From Paracoccaceae bacterium (GTDB taxonomy: Bacteria > Pseudomonadota > Alphaproteobacteria > Rhodobacterales > Rhodobacteraceae): a stretch of DNA of 64,000 bases. The notes below the pieces were generated by a model. That model was not told the origin of the DNA. It searched no databases and saw only the letters and a list, made by a program, of their open reading frames with translations. The DNA is taken from positions 1 through 64,000 of the forward strand of contig JAFGTV010000029.1 of assembly GCA_016938875.1 (NCBI GenBank). The letters are read 5' to 3'. Shown in pieces: positions 53,501-62,209 of this stretch; position 1 is the first letter of the stretch, and each line of letters begins with the position of its first letter. The position numbers and the translations under genes are program-made.

Positions 53501-53551
53501 CCTTCTTCTGGTCGGAAATATCCCGGGGGTCCGGGGGCAGCGCCCCCGGCT
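53501..53551 (-). repeat. dispersed G/C-rich element, copy 3
   Basis: On the minus strand: a GGGGGCGCTGCCCCC hairpin, GGACCCCCGGGATATTTCCGA, then CCAGAAGAAGGG ending at the start of the P1 peptidase gene. It lies between the SDR and peptidase genes. Confidence 0.85.
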
Positions 53552-53556
53552 TGCCC

Positions 53557-54297
53557 TCAGATGCAGCGCCCGCCATCGACCTCCAGCGCGACGCCGGTGA
53601 TCATCGACGCCTCGTCCGAACATAGAAACACCGCCGCATTCCCCATGTCCTGGGGCGTGGAAAACCGGCCCAGCGGGATCGTCGCCAGGAACTTCGCGCG
53701 CATTTCGGGCGTGTCCTCGCCCATGAAACTGGCCAATAGCGGGGTCTCGCCCGCCACCGGGTTCAGCGCGTTGACCCGCACCCCGTGCGGGGCCAGTTCC
53801 ACCGCCATCGCCTTGGTCGCGGTGATCATCCACCCCTTCGAGGCGTTGTACCAGTTCAGCCGTGGCCGGGGCGACACCCCCGCGGTCGAGGCCACGTTCA
53901 GGATCGCGCCCGCGCCGTTGCCCTTCATGTGGCCCACCAGGTGGCGCGCGGTCAGATAGACCGATTTCGCATTCACCGCGAACACCCGGTCGAACTCGGC
54001 CTCGCCGACCTCTTCCATGGGCTGTGGGCTGTGGGTGATGCCGGCATTGTTCACCAGGATGTCCAGCCGCCCGAACACCGCCAGCGCGGTTTCGCACATG
54101 TTCCCGACCGATGCGTCATCGGCCACGTCCACCAGCTGTGCCATCCCGCCGATCTGCTTGGCGACATCCTCGGCGGCGGCGACATTGATATCGGCGACCA
54201 TGACGCGCGCGCCCTCGGCGGCAAAGGCCCGCGCGATCCCCGCGCCAAAGCCGGAACCGCCGCCCGTCACGATCGCGGTTTTACCCTTCAGTCTCAT
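53557..54297 (-). CDS. short-chain dehydrogenase/reductase
   Basis: 246 residues, classical SDR. The cofactor loop is TGGGSGFGAGIA at 11-22, then NNAG near 87, the catalytic Ser in NVASTAGVS near 138 and the YNASK active site near 153. The C-terminus GVALEVDGGRCI is of the FabG-like type. The acidic VADINVA after beta-2 suggests NAD preference. Substrate unknown. It lies 21 bp after the aldehyde dehydrogenase gene and is probably co-transcribed with it. Confidence 0.92.
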   Translation of the reverse strand: MRLKGKTAIVTGGGSGFGAGIARAFAAEGARVMVADINVAAAEDVAKQIGGMAQLVDVADDASVGNMCETALAVFGRLDILVNNAGITHSPQPMEEVGEAEFDRVFAVNAKSVYLTARHLVGHMKGNGAGAILNVASTAGVSPRPRLNWYNASKGWMITATKAMAVELAPHGVRVNALNPVAGETPLLASFMGEDTPEMRAKFLATIPLGRFSTPQDMGNAAVFLCSDEASMITGVALEVDGGRCI

Positions 54298-54318
54298 CGC
54301 ACCTCCTCCCTGGCCAGA

Positions 54319-55779
54319 TCAGCCATGCCGTGCGGCCACCGTTTTCACCGTCGAAAACCCGTAAAGCGCCTCGAACCCTTTTTCGCGCCCGTGCCCCGAC
54401 AGACCCACGCCGCCAAAGGGCAGCTCGACCCCGCCCCCCGCGCCGTAATTGTTGATAAAGACCTGCCCGGCGCGCAGGCTGCGGGCCAGTCGCATCTGCC
54501 GGCCCCCATCGCGCGACCAGACAGAGGCGACCAGCCCATAGCCCGTGCCGTTGGCGATCTCGACGGCCTCGGCCTCGTCCTCAAAGGGGATGATAACCTG
54601 CACTGGGCCGAAAATCTCCTCTCGTGCCAGTTTGTGCGCGGGCGGCACATTGGCCAGCAGGCGCGGGCAGACATAGTGCCCCTGGGCGGGCGCATTGCCG
54701 ACCAGCACGCCCTCGGCGGCGGTTTCCAGATCCGCGCCCTGCGCCAGATAGCCCTGAACGATCTGTTTCTGCCGGGCCGAGATCAGCGGGCCGACGTTCA
54801 GATCGTCCATCGCCGGGCCCACCTTGAGGCTGCGATAGCTTTGGGCCATGCGCGCCAGCACCGCGTCGTAGATCGGCCGTTCCACCAGGATGCGCGACGA
54901 GGCGGAACAGGTCTGCCCGGCGTTCTGGATCCCGGCATTGACCAGGAACGGCAGGGCCGCGTCCAGGTCCGCATCGGCAAACACGACCTGGGGTGACTTG
55001 CCCCCCAGTTCCAGCGTCACCGGCACCACGTTTTGCGCCGCCGCCTGCACCAGCCGCCCCACGGCCAGCGACCCGGTAAAGCTGATATGCGCCACCCCCG
55101 CATGGGCCGACAGCGCCGCGCCCGCCTCCTCTCCCAGCCCCGGCACGACGTTCAGCGCGCCCGGCGGCAGGCCGGCCTCTTCGGCCAGCTTGGCAAAGGC
55201 CAGCGCGGTCAGACAGGCCTCTTCGGCGGGTTTCAGCACCACCGCGTTGCCCATTGCCAGCGCCGCGCCGACCGACCGGCCGATGATCTGCATCGGATAG
55301 TTCCACGGGATGATATGCCCCGTCACCCCGTGCGGCTCGCGCAGGGTATAGACGGTGTAGCCCGGCAGATAGGGGATCGTCTGGCCCATCACCTTGTCGG
55401 CGGCCCCGCCATAGAATTCCATGTAGCGTGACAGGGCCATCGCGTCGGCGCGCGCCTGGGCCAGGGGTTTGCCGACATCGGTGGCCTCCATCGCGGCCAA
55501 CTCGTCCACGCGGCCGCGCACGAATTGGCCCAGGCGGAACAGGATGCGACCGCGTTCCGCCGCCGTCATCTCGCCCCAGCGGCCGGCCCGCGCGGCCTGT
55601 GCCGCGGCCACGGCCGCGTCGATATCGGCGGCTGTGCCCCGCGCGATTTCGCCGATTTGCGCGCCGGTCGAGGGATCCTCGATGGGCAACGTGCCGCCGC
55701 CCTGGGGCGCGACCCAGTGGCCGGCGATGAAGCACCGATCGGTGGGAAACCACAAATCGCGGATCAGATCGTTGGTCAT
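54319..55779 (-). CDS. NAD-dependent aldehyde dehydrogenase
   Basis: 486 residues. HIIPWNYPMQIIGRSVGAALAMGN lies near 150-172, the Glu in LELGGKSPQVVFADADLD near 256, and the catalytic Cys in NAGQTCSASSR near 290. It resembles the betaine/gamma-aminobutyraldehyde-type subgroup, but specificity is not readable. It starts inside the stop of the ABC ATPase gene (ATGA), tying it to the peptide-type importer operon. Confidence 0.92.
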   Translation of the reverse strand: MTNDLIRDLWFPTDRCFIAGHWVAPQGGGTLPIEDPSTGAQIGEIARGTAADIDAAVAAAQAARAGRWGEMTAAERGRILFRLGQFVRGRVDELAAMEATDVGKPLAQARADAMALSRYMEFYGGAADKVMGQTIPYLPGYTVYTLREPHGVTGHIIPWNYPMQIIGRSVGAALAMGNAVVLKPAEEACLTALAFAKLAEEAGLPPGALNVVPGLGEEAGAALSAHAGVAHISFTGSLAVGRLVQAAAQNVVPVTLELGGKSPQVVFADADLDAALPFLVNAGIQNAGQTCSASSRILVERPIYDAVLARMAQSYRSLKVGPAMDDLNVGPLISARQKQIVQGYLAQGADLETAAEGVLVGNAPAQGHYVCPRLLANVPPAHKLAREEIFGPVQVIIPFEDEAEAVEIANGTGYGLVASVWSRDGGRQMRLARSLRAGQVFINNYGAGGGVELPFGGVGLSGHGREKGFEALYGFSTVKTVAARHG

Positions 55780-57347
55780 GCGGGTACCTCCAGCTCTGGC
55801 GCGGCGGCCAATAAGTCCTTGGTATAGGGATGTTCGGGTGCGCGCAGTACTCTTTCGGTCGGGCCATCCTCGACGATCTGGCCCGCGCGCATCACCAGCA
55901 CCCGGTCGGTGATCGCGCGCACCACATGCAGATCGTGGCTGATGAACAGGTAGGACAGGCCAAAGCGGACGCGCAAATCGGCCAGCAAATCAAGGATCTG
56001 CGCGCGCACCCGCACATCCAGCGCCGACACCGCCTCGTCCAGCACGATCAATTCGGGCCGGGTGATCAGGGCGCGGGCAATGGCGATCCGTTGCCGCTGA
56101 CCGCCGGAAAATTCGTGGATGAATTTCGACCGGTCCCCGGGCGACAGACCGACCGAGATCAACGCTTCGTCCAGGCGGGCCTCGGCATCCGGGGGGCGGC
56201 CGCCCAGGTGGAACGGTTCCGCGATCAGGCGGTCGACGCGGTGGCGGGGATTGAAACTGCCATAGGGATCCTGAAAGACCACGTTCATCTTGCGGCGCAG
56301 CTCGGGCGGCATCCGTTCACCGGCCCGCACCGCTTGGCCGTCCAGCTGGATCTCGCCCGCTTGCAACGGCTCCAGCCCCAGGATCGCGCGGGTCAGGGTG
56401 GATTTCCCGCACCCGGATTCGCCCACTAGGCCGACGCTTTCGCCGCGGTGGATGTCGAAACTGACCCCGTTCACGGCGCGAAACGGGGCGGGGCGGTGAA
56501 ACAGCCCGTCGCGGGGCAGGGGATAGTCGCGCACCGCGCCGCGCACCTGTAACAGCGGGCCATCGGGCGGCGTGTCCGCCGCCGGGGGGCGGTGCGACGA
56601 GGCCTCGAACAGGGCGCGCGTATAGGGGTGGCGGCGGGTGCGCAGCACGTCCCCGGTCGGCCCCTGTTCCACGATCTCGCCGGCGCGCATCACCGCCAGG
56701 TGGTCGGCCATCCCCGCCACCACCGCCAGATCGTGGGTGATCAGCAGCAGGCCCATCCCCTCCTCCTCGACCAGGCTGCGCAGCAGGTCCAGAATATGCG
56801 CCTGGGTGGTCACATCCAGCGCGGTGGTCGGTTCATCCGCGATCAGCAGTTGCGGGCGCAGCGCGATGGCCATGGCGATGCAGACGCGCTGGCGCTGGCC
56901 GCCGGACAGCTCGTGCGGATAACGCGTCAGGGGGAAGCGGTCGGCGGGCAGGCCCACCCGGTCCAATCGTTTGCGCGCCTCGGCCAGCGCCTGCGCACGC
57001 GAGGCCGCACCGTGGATCACCAGCGTCTCGGCCACCTGGTCGCCGATGGTCTGCACCGGGTTCAGCGCGGTCATCGGCTCCTGAAAGATCATGCCTAGCT
57101 GGCGGCCACGGATGTCGCACATCCGCGCCTCGGGCAGGGACAACAGGTCGGTGCCGTCCAGCAGAACGCGTCCGCTGGCCTTGGCGCCATGGGGCAGGAG
57201 CCCCATCAGCGCCAGCGCGGTCATCGACTTGCCCGACCCGCTTTCGCCGACCAGCCCGAGGATCTGCCCGCGCGCGATGTCCAGCGACACACCGCTGAGG
57301 ATCGGCGTGCCCTGGATCGTGACCGTGAGAGTGTCGACCGCGATCAC
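55776..57347 (-). CDS. Dpp/Opp-type ABC transporter, fused double ATPase
   Basis: 523 residues with two complete ATPase domains in one chain. Domain 1 covers ~1-250 ([47 protein letters not shown]). Domain 2 covers ~275-520 ([46 protein letters not shown]); both end in the oligopeptide-type HPYT motif. This replaces separate DppD and DppF. A GTG start overlaps the permease stop by 4 bp. It powers the importer encoded by the next two permease genes and the SBP. Confidence 0.95.
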   Translation of the reverse strand: MIAVDTLTVTIQGTPILSGVSLDIARGQILGLVGESGSGKSMTALALMGLLPHGAKASGRVLLDGTDLLSLPEARMCDIRGRQLGMIFQEPMTALNPVQTIGDQVAETLVIHGAASRAQALAEARKRLDRVGLPADRFPLTRYPHELSGGQRQRVCIAMAIALRPQLLIADEPTTALDVTTQAHILDLLRSLVEEEGMGLLLITHDLAVVAGMADHLAVMRAGEIVEQGPTGDVLRTRRHPYTRALFEASSHRPPAADTPPDGPLLQVRGAVRDYPLPRDGLFHRPAPFRAVNGVSFDIHRGESVGLVGESGCGKSTLTRAILGLEPLQAGEIQLDGQAVRAGERMPPELRRKMNVVFQDPYGSFNPRHRVDRLIAEPFHLGGRPPDAEARLDEALISVGLSPGDRSKFIHEFSGGQRQRIAIARALITRPELIVLDEAVSALDVRVRAQILDLLADLRVRFGLSYLFISHDLHVVRAITDRVLVMRAGQIVEDGPTERVLRAPEHPYTKDLLAAAPELEVPA

Positions 57348-58165
57348 CGCGCCACCCTCCGCAACCGGGGGTCCAGCGCATCGCGCAGCCCGTCGCCCAT
57401 CAGGTTCAGCCCCAGCACCATCAGCACGATTGCCAGCCCCGGCAGGATCGCAAGGCGTGGCGCGGTGTAGATCATCGTCTGCGCCTCGGCCAGCATGCGC
57501 CCCCAGCTGGGCGTGGGGGGCTGTGCGCCAAGGCCCAGATAGGACAGGCCCGCCTCGGCCAGGATGCCCAGGCTGAACTGGATCGTCCCCTGAACGATCA
57601 ACAGGTTGGCGATGTTGGGCAGGATATGTTCCACGCTGATCCGGGCCGCGCCCTTGCCCGCCACGCGCGCCGCCAGGATATAGTCCAGCGTCCACAGGCT
57701 CAGCGCGCCGCCCCGCGTCACCCGCGCGAAAACGGGGATGTTGAAAATGCCGATGGCCAGGATCGCGTTGAGCGCCGAGGGGCCGAACACGGCGGTAATC
57801 AGGATCGCGATCACCAGGGCGGGAAAGGCAAAGATCAGGTCGTTGGCCCGCATCACGATCTCATCCAGCAGCCCGCCGCGATGGGCCGCCGCCAACAGGC
57901 CCAGGGGCACGCCGACGCCCATGCCGATCCCAACCGCCACCAGTGCCACCGCGATCGAGGAACGGGCACCGACCATCAGCATCGACACCAAGTCCCGCCC
58001 GAACTGGTCGGTCCCCAACAGGTAGGCCCCGCCGGGGGGACGCAATCGCTCGGCAATGTTCAGGGCTGCCACGTCATGGGGCACCCAGACCAGCGAGAGC
58101 GCGGCGGCCAACACGAACCCCGCGCTGAGCACCCCGCCCACGATCAGTTGTGCGCGCCCCATCAT
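57344..58165 (-). CDS. Dpp/Opp-type ABC transporter permease (DppC-like)
   Basis: 273 residues with six membrane helices. LLGTDQFGRDLVSMLMVGARSSI near 50-72 is the DppC N-terminal signature and the EAA loop is VAGKGAARISVEHILPNI near 175-192. The tandem ATG at 58165/58162 overlaps the previous permease's stop. Second membrane subunit of the importer. Confidence 0.95.
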   Translation of the reverse strand: MMGRAQLIVGGVLSAGFVLAAALSLVWVPHDVAALNIAERLRPPGGAYLLGTDQFGRDLVSMLMVGARSSIAVALVAVGIGMGVGVPLGLLAAAHRGGLLDEIVMRANDLIFAFPALVIAILITAVFGPSALNAILAIGIFNIPVFARVTRGGALSLWTLDYILAARVAGKGAARISVEHILPNIANLLIVQGTIQFSLGILAEAGLSYLGLGAQPPTPSWGRMLAEAQTMIYTAPRLAILPGLAIVLMVLGLNLMGDGLRDALDPRLRRVAR

Positions 58166-59106
58166 CGCCGCCGCAGCCTCGGGTCGACCGCCGCATAGGC
58201 CAGATCGACCAGGAAGGTCACGCAGATCACCGCAAAGACCAACAGCATCACCACGCTTTCCACCACGATCAGGTCGCGCTGGGTGATCGCCTGAAAGATC
58301 AGCCGCCCCAGCCCGGGCAGGAAAAACACGTTCTCGATGATGATCGCCCCCGCGATCAGGAACGAGAATTGCAGCCCCAGGATCGTCAGCACCGGGATCA
58401 GCGCGTTGCGAAACGCGTGGCGCCGGATCGCCTGGCCGCGTGTCAGCCCCTTGGCCCGCGCGCTGCGGATATAGTCCTGGCCCAGCGTCTCGATCAGCGC
58501 CGAGCGCATCACGCGGGCCAAGATCGCCGCCTGCGGCAACGCCAGCGCCACCGCCGGCAGGGTCAGCGCCTTGATCCCGGCGAAAAGGCCGTCCTCCCAA
58601 CCCGGAAAGCCCCCGGCGGAAAACCAGTGCAGCTTGACCGCAAAGACCAGGACCAAAAGCATCGCGAACCAGAAATTCGGCACCGCGATGCCCAGTTGCG
58701 TGGCCCCCATCACGCCGAAATCCACCGGCCCACCCCGCCGCGCCGCCGCCCACAGTCCCACCGGCACCGCGATCAGCGTCGAGAGCGCCAGCGCGTATCC
58801 CGCCAGCGGCAAAGAGACCCACAGCCGCTGGCCCACCAGTTCGGCCACTGGCACGCGATAGGTATAGGACTGCCCGAAATCTCCGCGCAGCATTCCCGAA
58901 ATCCAATCCAGATAGCGCGCGCCCAGCGACCCGTTCAGCCCCAGCGTGTCGCGCAAGGCCGCAACGGCGTCCGGGTCGGCATTCAGCCCCAGCATATAGG
59001 CCGCCGGATCGCCGGGGATCACCTCGATCACGGCAAAGATCACCACACTGGCCGCCAGCAGGCTGAGGGTCAGCGAAATCAGGCGCGTGAGGGCAAACCG
59101 CAGCAT
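58162..59106 (-). CDS. Dpp/Opp-type ABC transporter permease (DppB-like)
   Basis: 314 residues, six helices. The N-terminal helix LISLTLSLLAASVVIFAVIEVIPGDPA is typical of DppB, and the EAA motif is YIRSARAKGLTRGQAIRRHAFRNALIPV near 206-233. In a usual operon the binding-protein gene would immediately precede it; here a creatinase gene on the other strand lies between them. Confidence 0.95.
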   Translation of the reverse strand: MLRFALTRLISLTLSLLAASVVIFAVIEVIPGDPAAYMLGLNADPDAVAALRDTLGLNGSLGARYLDWISGMLRGDFGQSYTYRVPVAELVGQRLWVSLPLAGYALALSTLIAVPVGLWAAARRGGPVDFGVMGATQLGIAVPNFWFAMLLVLVFAVKLHWFSAGGFPGWEDGLFAGIKALTLPAVALALPQAAILARVMRSALIETLGQDYIRSARAKGLTRGQAIRRHAFRNALIPVLTILGLQFSFLIAGAIIIENVFFLPGLGRLIFQAITQRDLIVVESVVMLLVFAVICVTFLVDLAYAAVDPRLRRR

Positions 59107-59156
59107 GGCTGAAACCCTAGGCAAGCCGCCGCCGTCGCGCCAGTGCAATTGCCCGC

Positions 59157-59184
59157 TTGCGGGAAACGGCGGTTTGGCTAAACT
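59157..59184 (+). promoter_or_regulatory. predicted promoter of the creatinase gene
   Basis: TTGCGG (59157-59162), a 16-bp spacer and TAAACT (59179-59184). The predicted transcript start (about 59190) coincides with the first arm of the structured leader. The divergent DppB-like gene starts at 59106. Confidence 0.45.
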
Positions 59185-59191
59185 CTTGTCT

Positions 59192-59318
59192 CGGGCCGTA
59201 TGGCGATGGCGTCGCCAGGGGGGTGTCCCTCCGGCCCGGTGGACCCAAACCCACCTGTCCTCCTGAACGCCGGGATTCCCTTGTGGCCCGGCAAGGCGCT
59301 GGGCCCCAGCCCTGGAGG
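59192..59318 (+). promoter_or_regulatory. structured leader of the creatinase gene, possible riboswitch
   Basis: Outer stem CGGGCC (59192-59197)/GGCCCG (59233-59238) encloses hairpins GGCGA/TCGCC (59202-59216) and GGGGGG/CCCTCC (59218-59232), a three-way junction. GGTGG/CCACC (59238-59255), GCCGGG/CCCGGC (59269-59292) and GCTGG/CCAGC (59298-59310) follow. CCTCC (59259-59263) can pair with the ribosome site GGAGG (59314-59318). GGAC (59241-59244)/GTCC (59257-59260) would compete with that pairing. It matches no riboswitch class I know. High G+C makes chance folding a real concern. Confidence 0.45.
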
Positions 59319-59323
59319 TATCC

Positions 59324-60529
59324 ATGACCCGCCCCGATTTTTTCCGCCTGCATAATGGCGAAAAGGCCCCGCTGCCCTTTGCCCCCGATGAATACGACAC
59401 CCGCCTGATGGGCCTGCGCACGGCGATGGATGCCGTTGGCGTGGACGCGGTCGTGCTGACCTCGATGCAGAACGTGGCCTATTACTCGGGCTTTCTCTAT
59501 TGCACGTTTGGACGGCCCTATGGCCTGGTGGTGACGGCATCCCAGGCGGTGACGATCAGCGCGGGAATCGACGCGGGCCAACCCTGGCGGCGGTGCCATG
59601 GCGACAACATCACCTATACCGACTGGCAACGGGACAATTTCTGGCGCGCGGTGGTCCATGTGGCCGGTACCGGCCGCACGGTCGGATACGAGGGGGACCA
59701 CCTGACCCTGGCCCAGAAAGAGCGGCTGGACAGTTTCCTGCGTCCCGCTTCCGCCCGCGATATCGCCCCGGCCACCATGCAACAGCGCATGCGCAAAAGC
59801 CCCGCCGAGATCGCGCTGATCCGCGCCGGGGCGGGCGTGGCCGATGTCGGCGGCTATGCCATCCGCGACGCGGTGCGCGAAGGCATCCGCGAGATCGACG
59901 TGGCGATGGCCGGCCGCGACGCGATGGAACTGGAGATCGCCAAACGCTTTCCCGATGCCGAATATCGCGACACCTGGGTCTGGTTCCAGTCGGGGCTGAA
60001 CACCGACGGCGCGCACAACCCGGTCACCGCCCGCGCGCTGGAACGCGGCGATATCCTGTCGCTTAACACCTTTCCGATGATCTCGGGCTATTACACCGCG
60101 CTGGAACGCACGATGTTCGTGGGGCAGGTGGATGCGGCCAGCCTGAACATCTGGCAGGCCAATGTCGCCGCACACGAATACGGCATGTCGCTGCTGAAAC
60201 CCGGCGCCAGCTGCGCCGAGATCACCCACAGGATCAACGATTTCTTCGCCCAGCGCGACCTGCTGCAATACCGCAGTTTCGGCTATGGCCACAGCTTCGG
60301 GGTGCTGTCGCACTATTATGGCCGCGAGGCCGGGCTGGAACTGCGCGAGGATATCGACACCGTGCTGGAACCCGGCATGGTCATCTCGATGGAGCCGATG
60401 CTGACGATTCCCCAGGACCAGCCCGGTGCGGGTGGGTATCGCGAGCACGATATCCTGATCATCACCGAAGACGGGAACGAGAATATCACCGGCTACCCCT
60501 ATGGCCCCGAGTTCAACGTCGTGGGCTGA
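59324..60529 (+). CDS. creatinase (creatine amidinohydrolase)
   Basis: 401 residues, pita-bread M24 fold without metal ligands. It shares long stretches with Pseudomonas creatinase as I recall it: FLYCTFGRPYGLVVT near 57-71 (substrate Arg), GQPWRRCHGDNI and YTDWQRDN near 85-107, SGLNTDGAHNPVT with the catalytic His near 232, GYYTALERTMF (Glu) near 260, YGHSFGVLSHYYGREAGLELREDIDTVLEPG, and ISMEPM and YREHDILI. It hydrolyses creatine to sarcosine and urea. The gene lies between the SBP and permease genes of an importer, on the opposite strand. Confidence 0.9.
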   Translation: MTRPDFFRLHNGEKAPLPFAPDEYDTRLMGLRTAMDAVGVDAVVLTSMQNVAYYSGFLYCTFGRPYGLVVTASQAVTISAGIDAGQPWRRCHGDNITYTDWQRDNFWRAVVHVAGTGRTVGYEGDHLTLAQKERLDSFLRPASARDIAPATMQQRMRKSPAEIALIRAGAGVADVGGYAIRDAVREGIREIDVAMAGRDAMELEIAKRFPDAEYRDTWVWFQSGLNTDGAHNPVTARALERGDILSLNTFPMISGYYTALERTMFVGQVDAASLNIWQANVAAHEYGMSLLKPGASCAEITHRINDFFAQRDLLQYRSFGYGHSFGVLSHYYGREAGLELREDIDTVLEPGMVISMEPMLTIPQDQPGAGGYREHDILIITEDGNENITGYPYGPEFNVVG

Positions 60530-60558
60530 CGGCACCTGGCCCCAATACCCGAAAAACA

Positions 60559-60580
60559 GCCCGCCCCGTCTGGGGCGGGC
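60559..60580 (-). terminator. terminator between convergent creatinase and SBP genes
   Basis: A perfect 9-bp stem GCCCGCCCC/GGGGCGGGC with loop GTCT; on the minus strand TGTTTTT follows. It serves the SBP gene and perhaps, weakly, creatinase. Confidence 0.8.
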
Positions 60581-60590
60581 GCACCGTTTG

Positions 60591-62060
60591 TCAGTCGGTC
60601 CAGCGCACGGCGGTCAGGTCGTTGGCCTGGGTCGGCGCATTGGCCCACAGTCCCTCGATCCGGGCATCGGCCACGCCGGTCTTGGCCAGTTGGAACAAAT
60701 AGCCGTTGACGTAATCCTCGGCGATCATCGTCTGGGCCTGTTTCAGGATGTCCGTGCGCGCGGCCGGATCGGTGGTGCCGGTCAACTGGTCCATCAGGGC
60801 GACGAACTCCGGCTTGCCGTATTGAAAGTAATAGTCGGGCCGGGCGTAGATGCCGATATCCATCGGTTCGGTGTGGCTGACGATGGTCAGGTCGAAATCG
60901 TGGCCCTTGAACACCTGTTCCAGCCATTGCGCCCATTCCAGGTTGGTGATCTCGGTCGTGATCCCCACCGCGCGCAACTGCGCGGCCACGATCTCTCCGC
61001 CGCGGCGCGCATAAGAGGGGGGCGGCAGCGCAAGGCGCAGGTTCAGGTCGGCTTGCCCGGCCTCGGCCAACAGCGCCTTTGCCTGTTCGGGATCATAGGC
61101 CGAGAGGGCCGTGAGATCCACGTAATCGGGGTTGTGCGGCGCGAAATGGGTGCCGATCGGGGTGCCGTAGCCGAACATCGCCCCGTCGATGATGTCCTGA
61201 CGGTTGATCGCATGGGCGATCGCGGCGCGCACGCGCACGTCGTCCAGCGGCGGTTGGGCGTTGTTCATCGCCAGGATCGTTTCGCCCTCGGTCGAGCCGA
61301 CGATCACGTTGAAACGGGGATCGGCCTGGAACTGGGCCAGGGTTTCGGGCGCGGGAAAGTTCGGGAACGCGTCCACGTCGCCGGCCATCAGCGCGGCAAA
61401 GGCGGCGCTGGGGTCCGAGATGAACTTGAACGTCGCCTTTTCCAGCGCGGGTGCCGCGCCCCAATAGGCAGGGTTGCGGGCGATTTCCACCCGGTCGCCC
61501 TTTACCCAGCGGCCAAAGGTGAACGGGCCCGTGCCCACGGGCGCGGTCGCGGCGTTGTCCACGCTTTCGGGGGCGACGATCACCGCGTCGCCCCAGGCCA
61601 TGTTGAACGGAAAATTGCCGTTGGGGGCCGACAGGGTCACGCGCACGGTCAGCGGGTCCAGCACCTCGACGCGGTCGATCCCGGAAAACAGCGCCTTTTG
61701 CGCGTTGGTGCTGTCCTCGGCCCGGGCACGGTTCAGGCTGAAGGCCACGTCATCGGCATCCATCGTGGTGCCGTCATGGAACGTCACCCCCTCGCGCAGA
61801 TGGAAGGTATAGGTGGTGGCCTCTGCGTTGACCTCCCAACTGGCGGCAAGGCCGGGCACGATCGACCCGTCGGGGGCAAAGCGCGTCAGCCCCTCGAAAA
61901 TGTTGGCATAGACCACCTCGTCGATGGCGGCGGCGGCACCGGCGGTGGGGTCCAGGTTGGGTGGCTCCAGCACCATTCCGATGGTGATCGTGTCCTGGGC
62001 GGCCAGCGCATGTCCCGCGCCAAGCGCGAGGCAGAGGGCGGCGATCTGAATGCGGCGCAT
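60591..62060 (-). CDS. Dpp/Opp-type ABC transporter substrate-binding protein
   Basis: 489 residues. A signal peptide is cut after GAGHALAAQ (no lipobox Cys, so a free periplasmic protein). The SBP family 5 pattern is clear: YANIFEGLTRFAPDGSIVPGLAASWEV near 50-76, FHLREGVTFHDGTTMDADDVAFSL near 86-109 and PVGTGPFTF near 175. Cargo may be di/oligopeptides or another cationic solute. Its own terminator and the intervening creatinase gene mean it is transcribed apart from its permease genes. Confidence 0.93.
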   Translation of the reverse strand: MRRIQIAALCLALGAGHALAAQDTITIGMVLEPPNLDPTAGAAAAIDEVVYANIFEGLTRFAPDGSIVPGLAASWEVNAEATTYTFHLREGVTFHDGTTMDADDVAFSLNRARAEDSTNAQKALFSGIDRVEVLDPLTVRVTLSAPNGNFPFNMAWGDAVIVAPESVDNAATAPVGTGPFTFGRWVKGDRVEIARNPAYWGAAPALEKATFKFISDPSAAFAALMAGDVDAFPNFPAPETLAQFQADPRFNVIVGSTEGETILAMNNAQPPLDDVRVRAAIAHAINRQDIIDGAMFGYGTPIGTHFAPHNPDYVDLTALSAYDPEQAKALLAEAGQADLNLRLALPPPSYARRGGEIVAAQLRAVGITTEITNLEWAQWLEQVFKGHDFDLTIVSHTEPMDIGIYARPDYYFQYGKPEFVALMDQLTGTTDPAARTDILKQAQTMIAEDYVNGYLFQLAKTGVADARIEGLWANAPTQANDLTAVRWTD

Positions 62061-62097
62061 CTGGGGTCTCCCTTGCTAGTAGCCCACCTATCAGAGC

Positions 62098-62111
62098 GGG
62101 CGGATCCGCCC
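62098..62111. promoter_or_regulatory. palindrome between SBP and panB genes
   Basis: GGGCGGATCCGCCC is a perfect 14-bp palindrome in the 149-bp divergent gap, 38 bp upstream of the SBP start and 99 bp before panB. It could be an operator; the regulator is unknown. Confidence 0.35.
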
Positions 62112-62209
62112 AAGGCAAGCAAAAGCGGGGGTGGGGGCGATTGGCGGGCTGGATTTCATCCCGTCGCGTTGTATAAGCCGCGCCACCCCAAAGCCCGAGG
62201 GAGACCAAC

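Noticed and set aside
59192-59318. Known riboswitch classes (guanidine I-IV, glycine, TPP, cobalamin, SAH) for the creatinase leader
   Set aside because: None of their conserved core sequences that I remember could be found, so only an unassigned structured leader is proposed.
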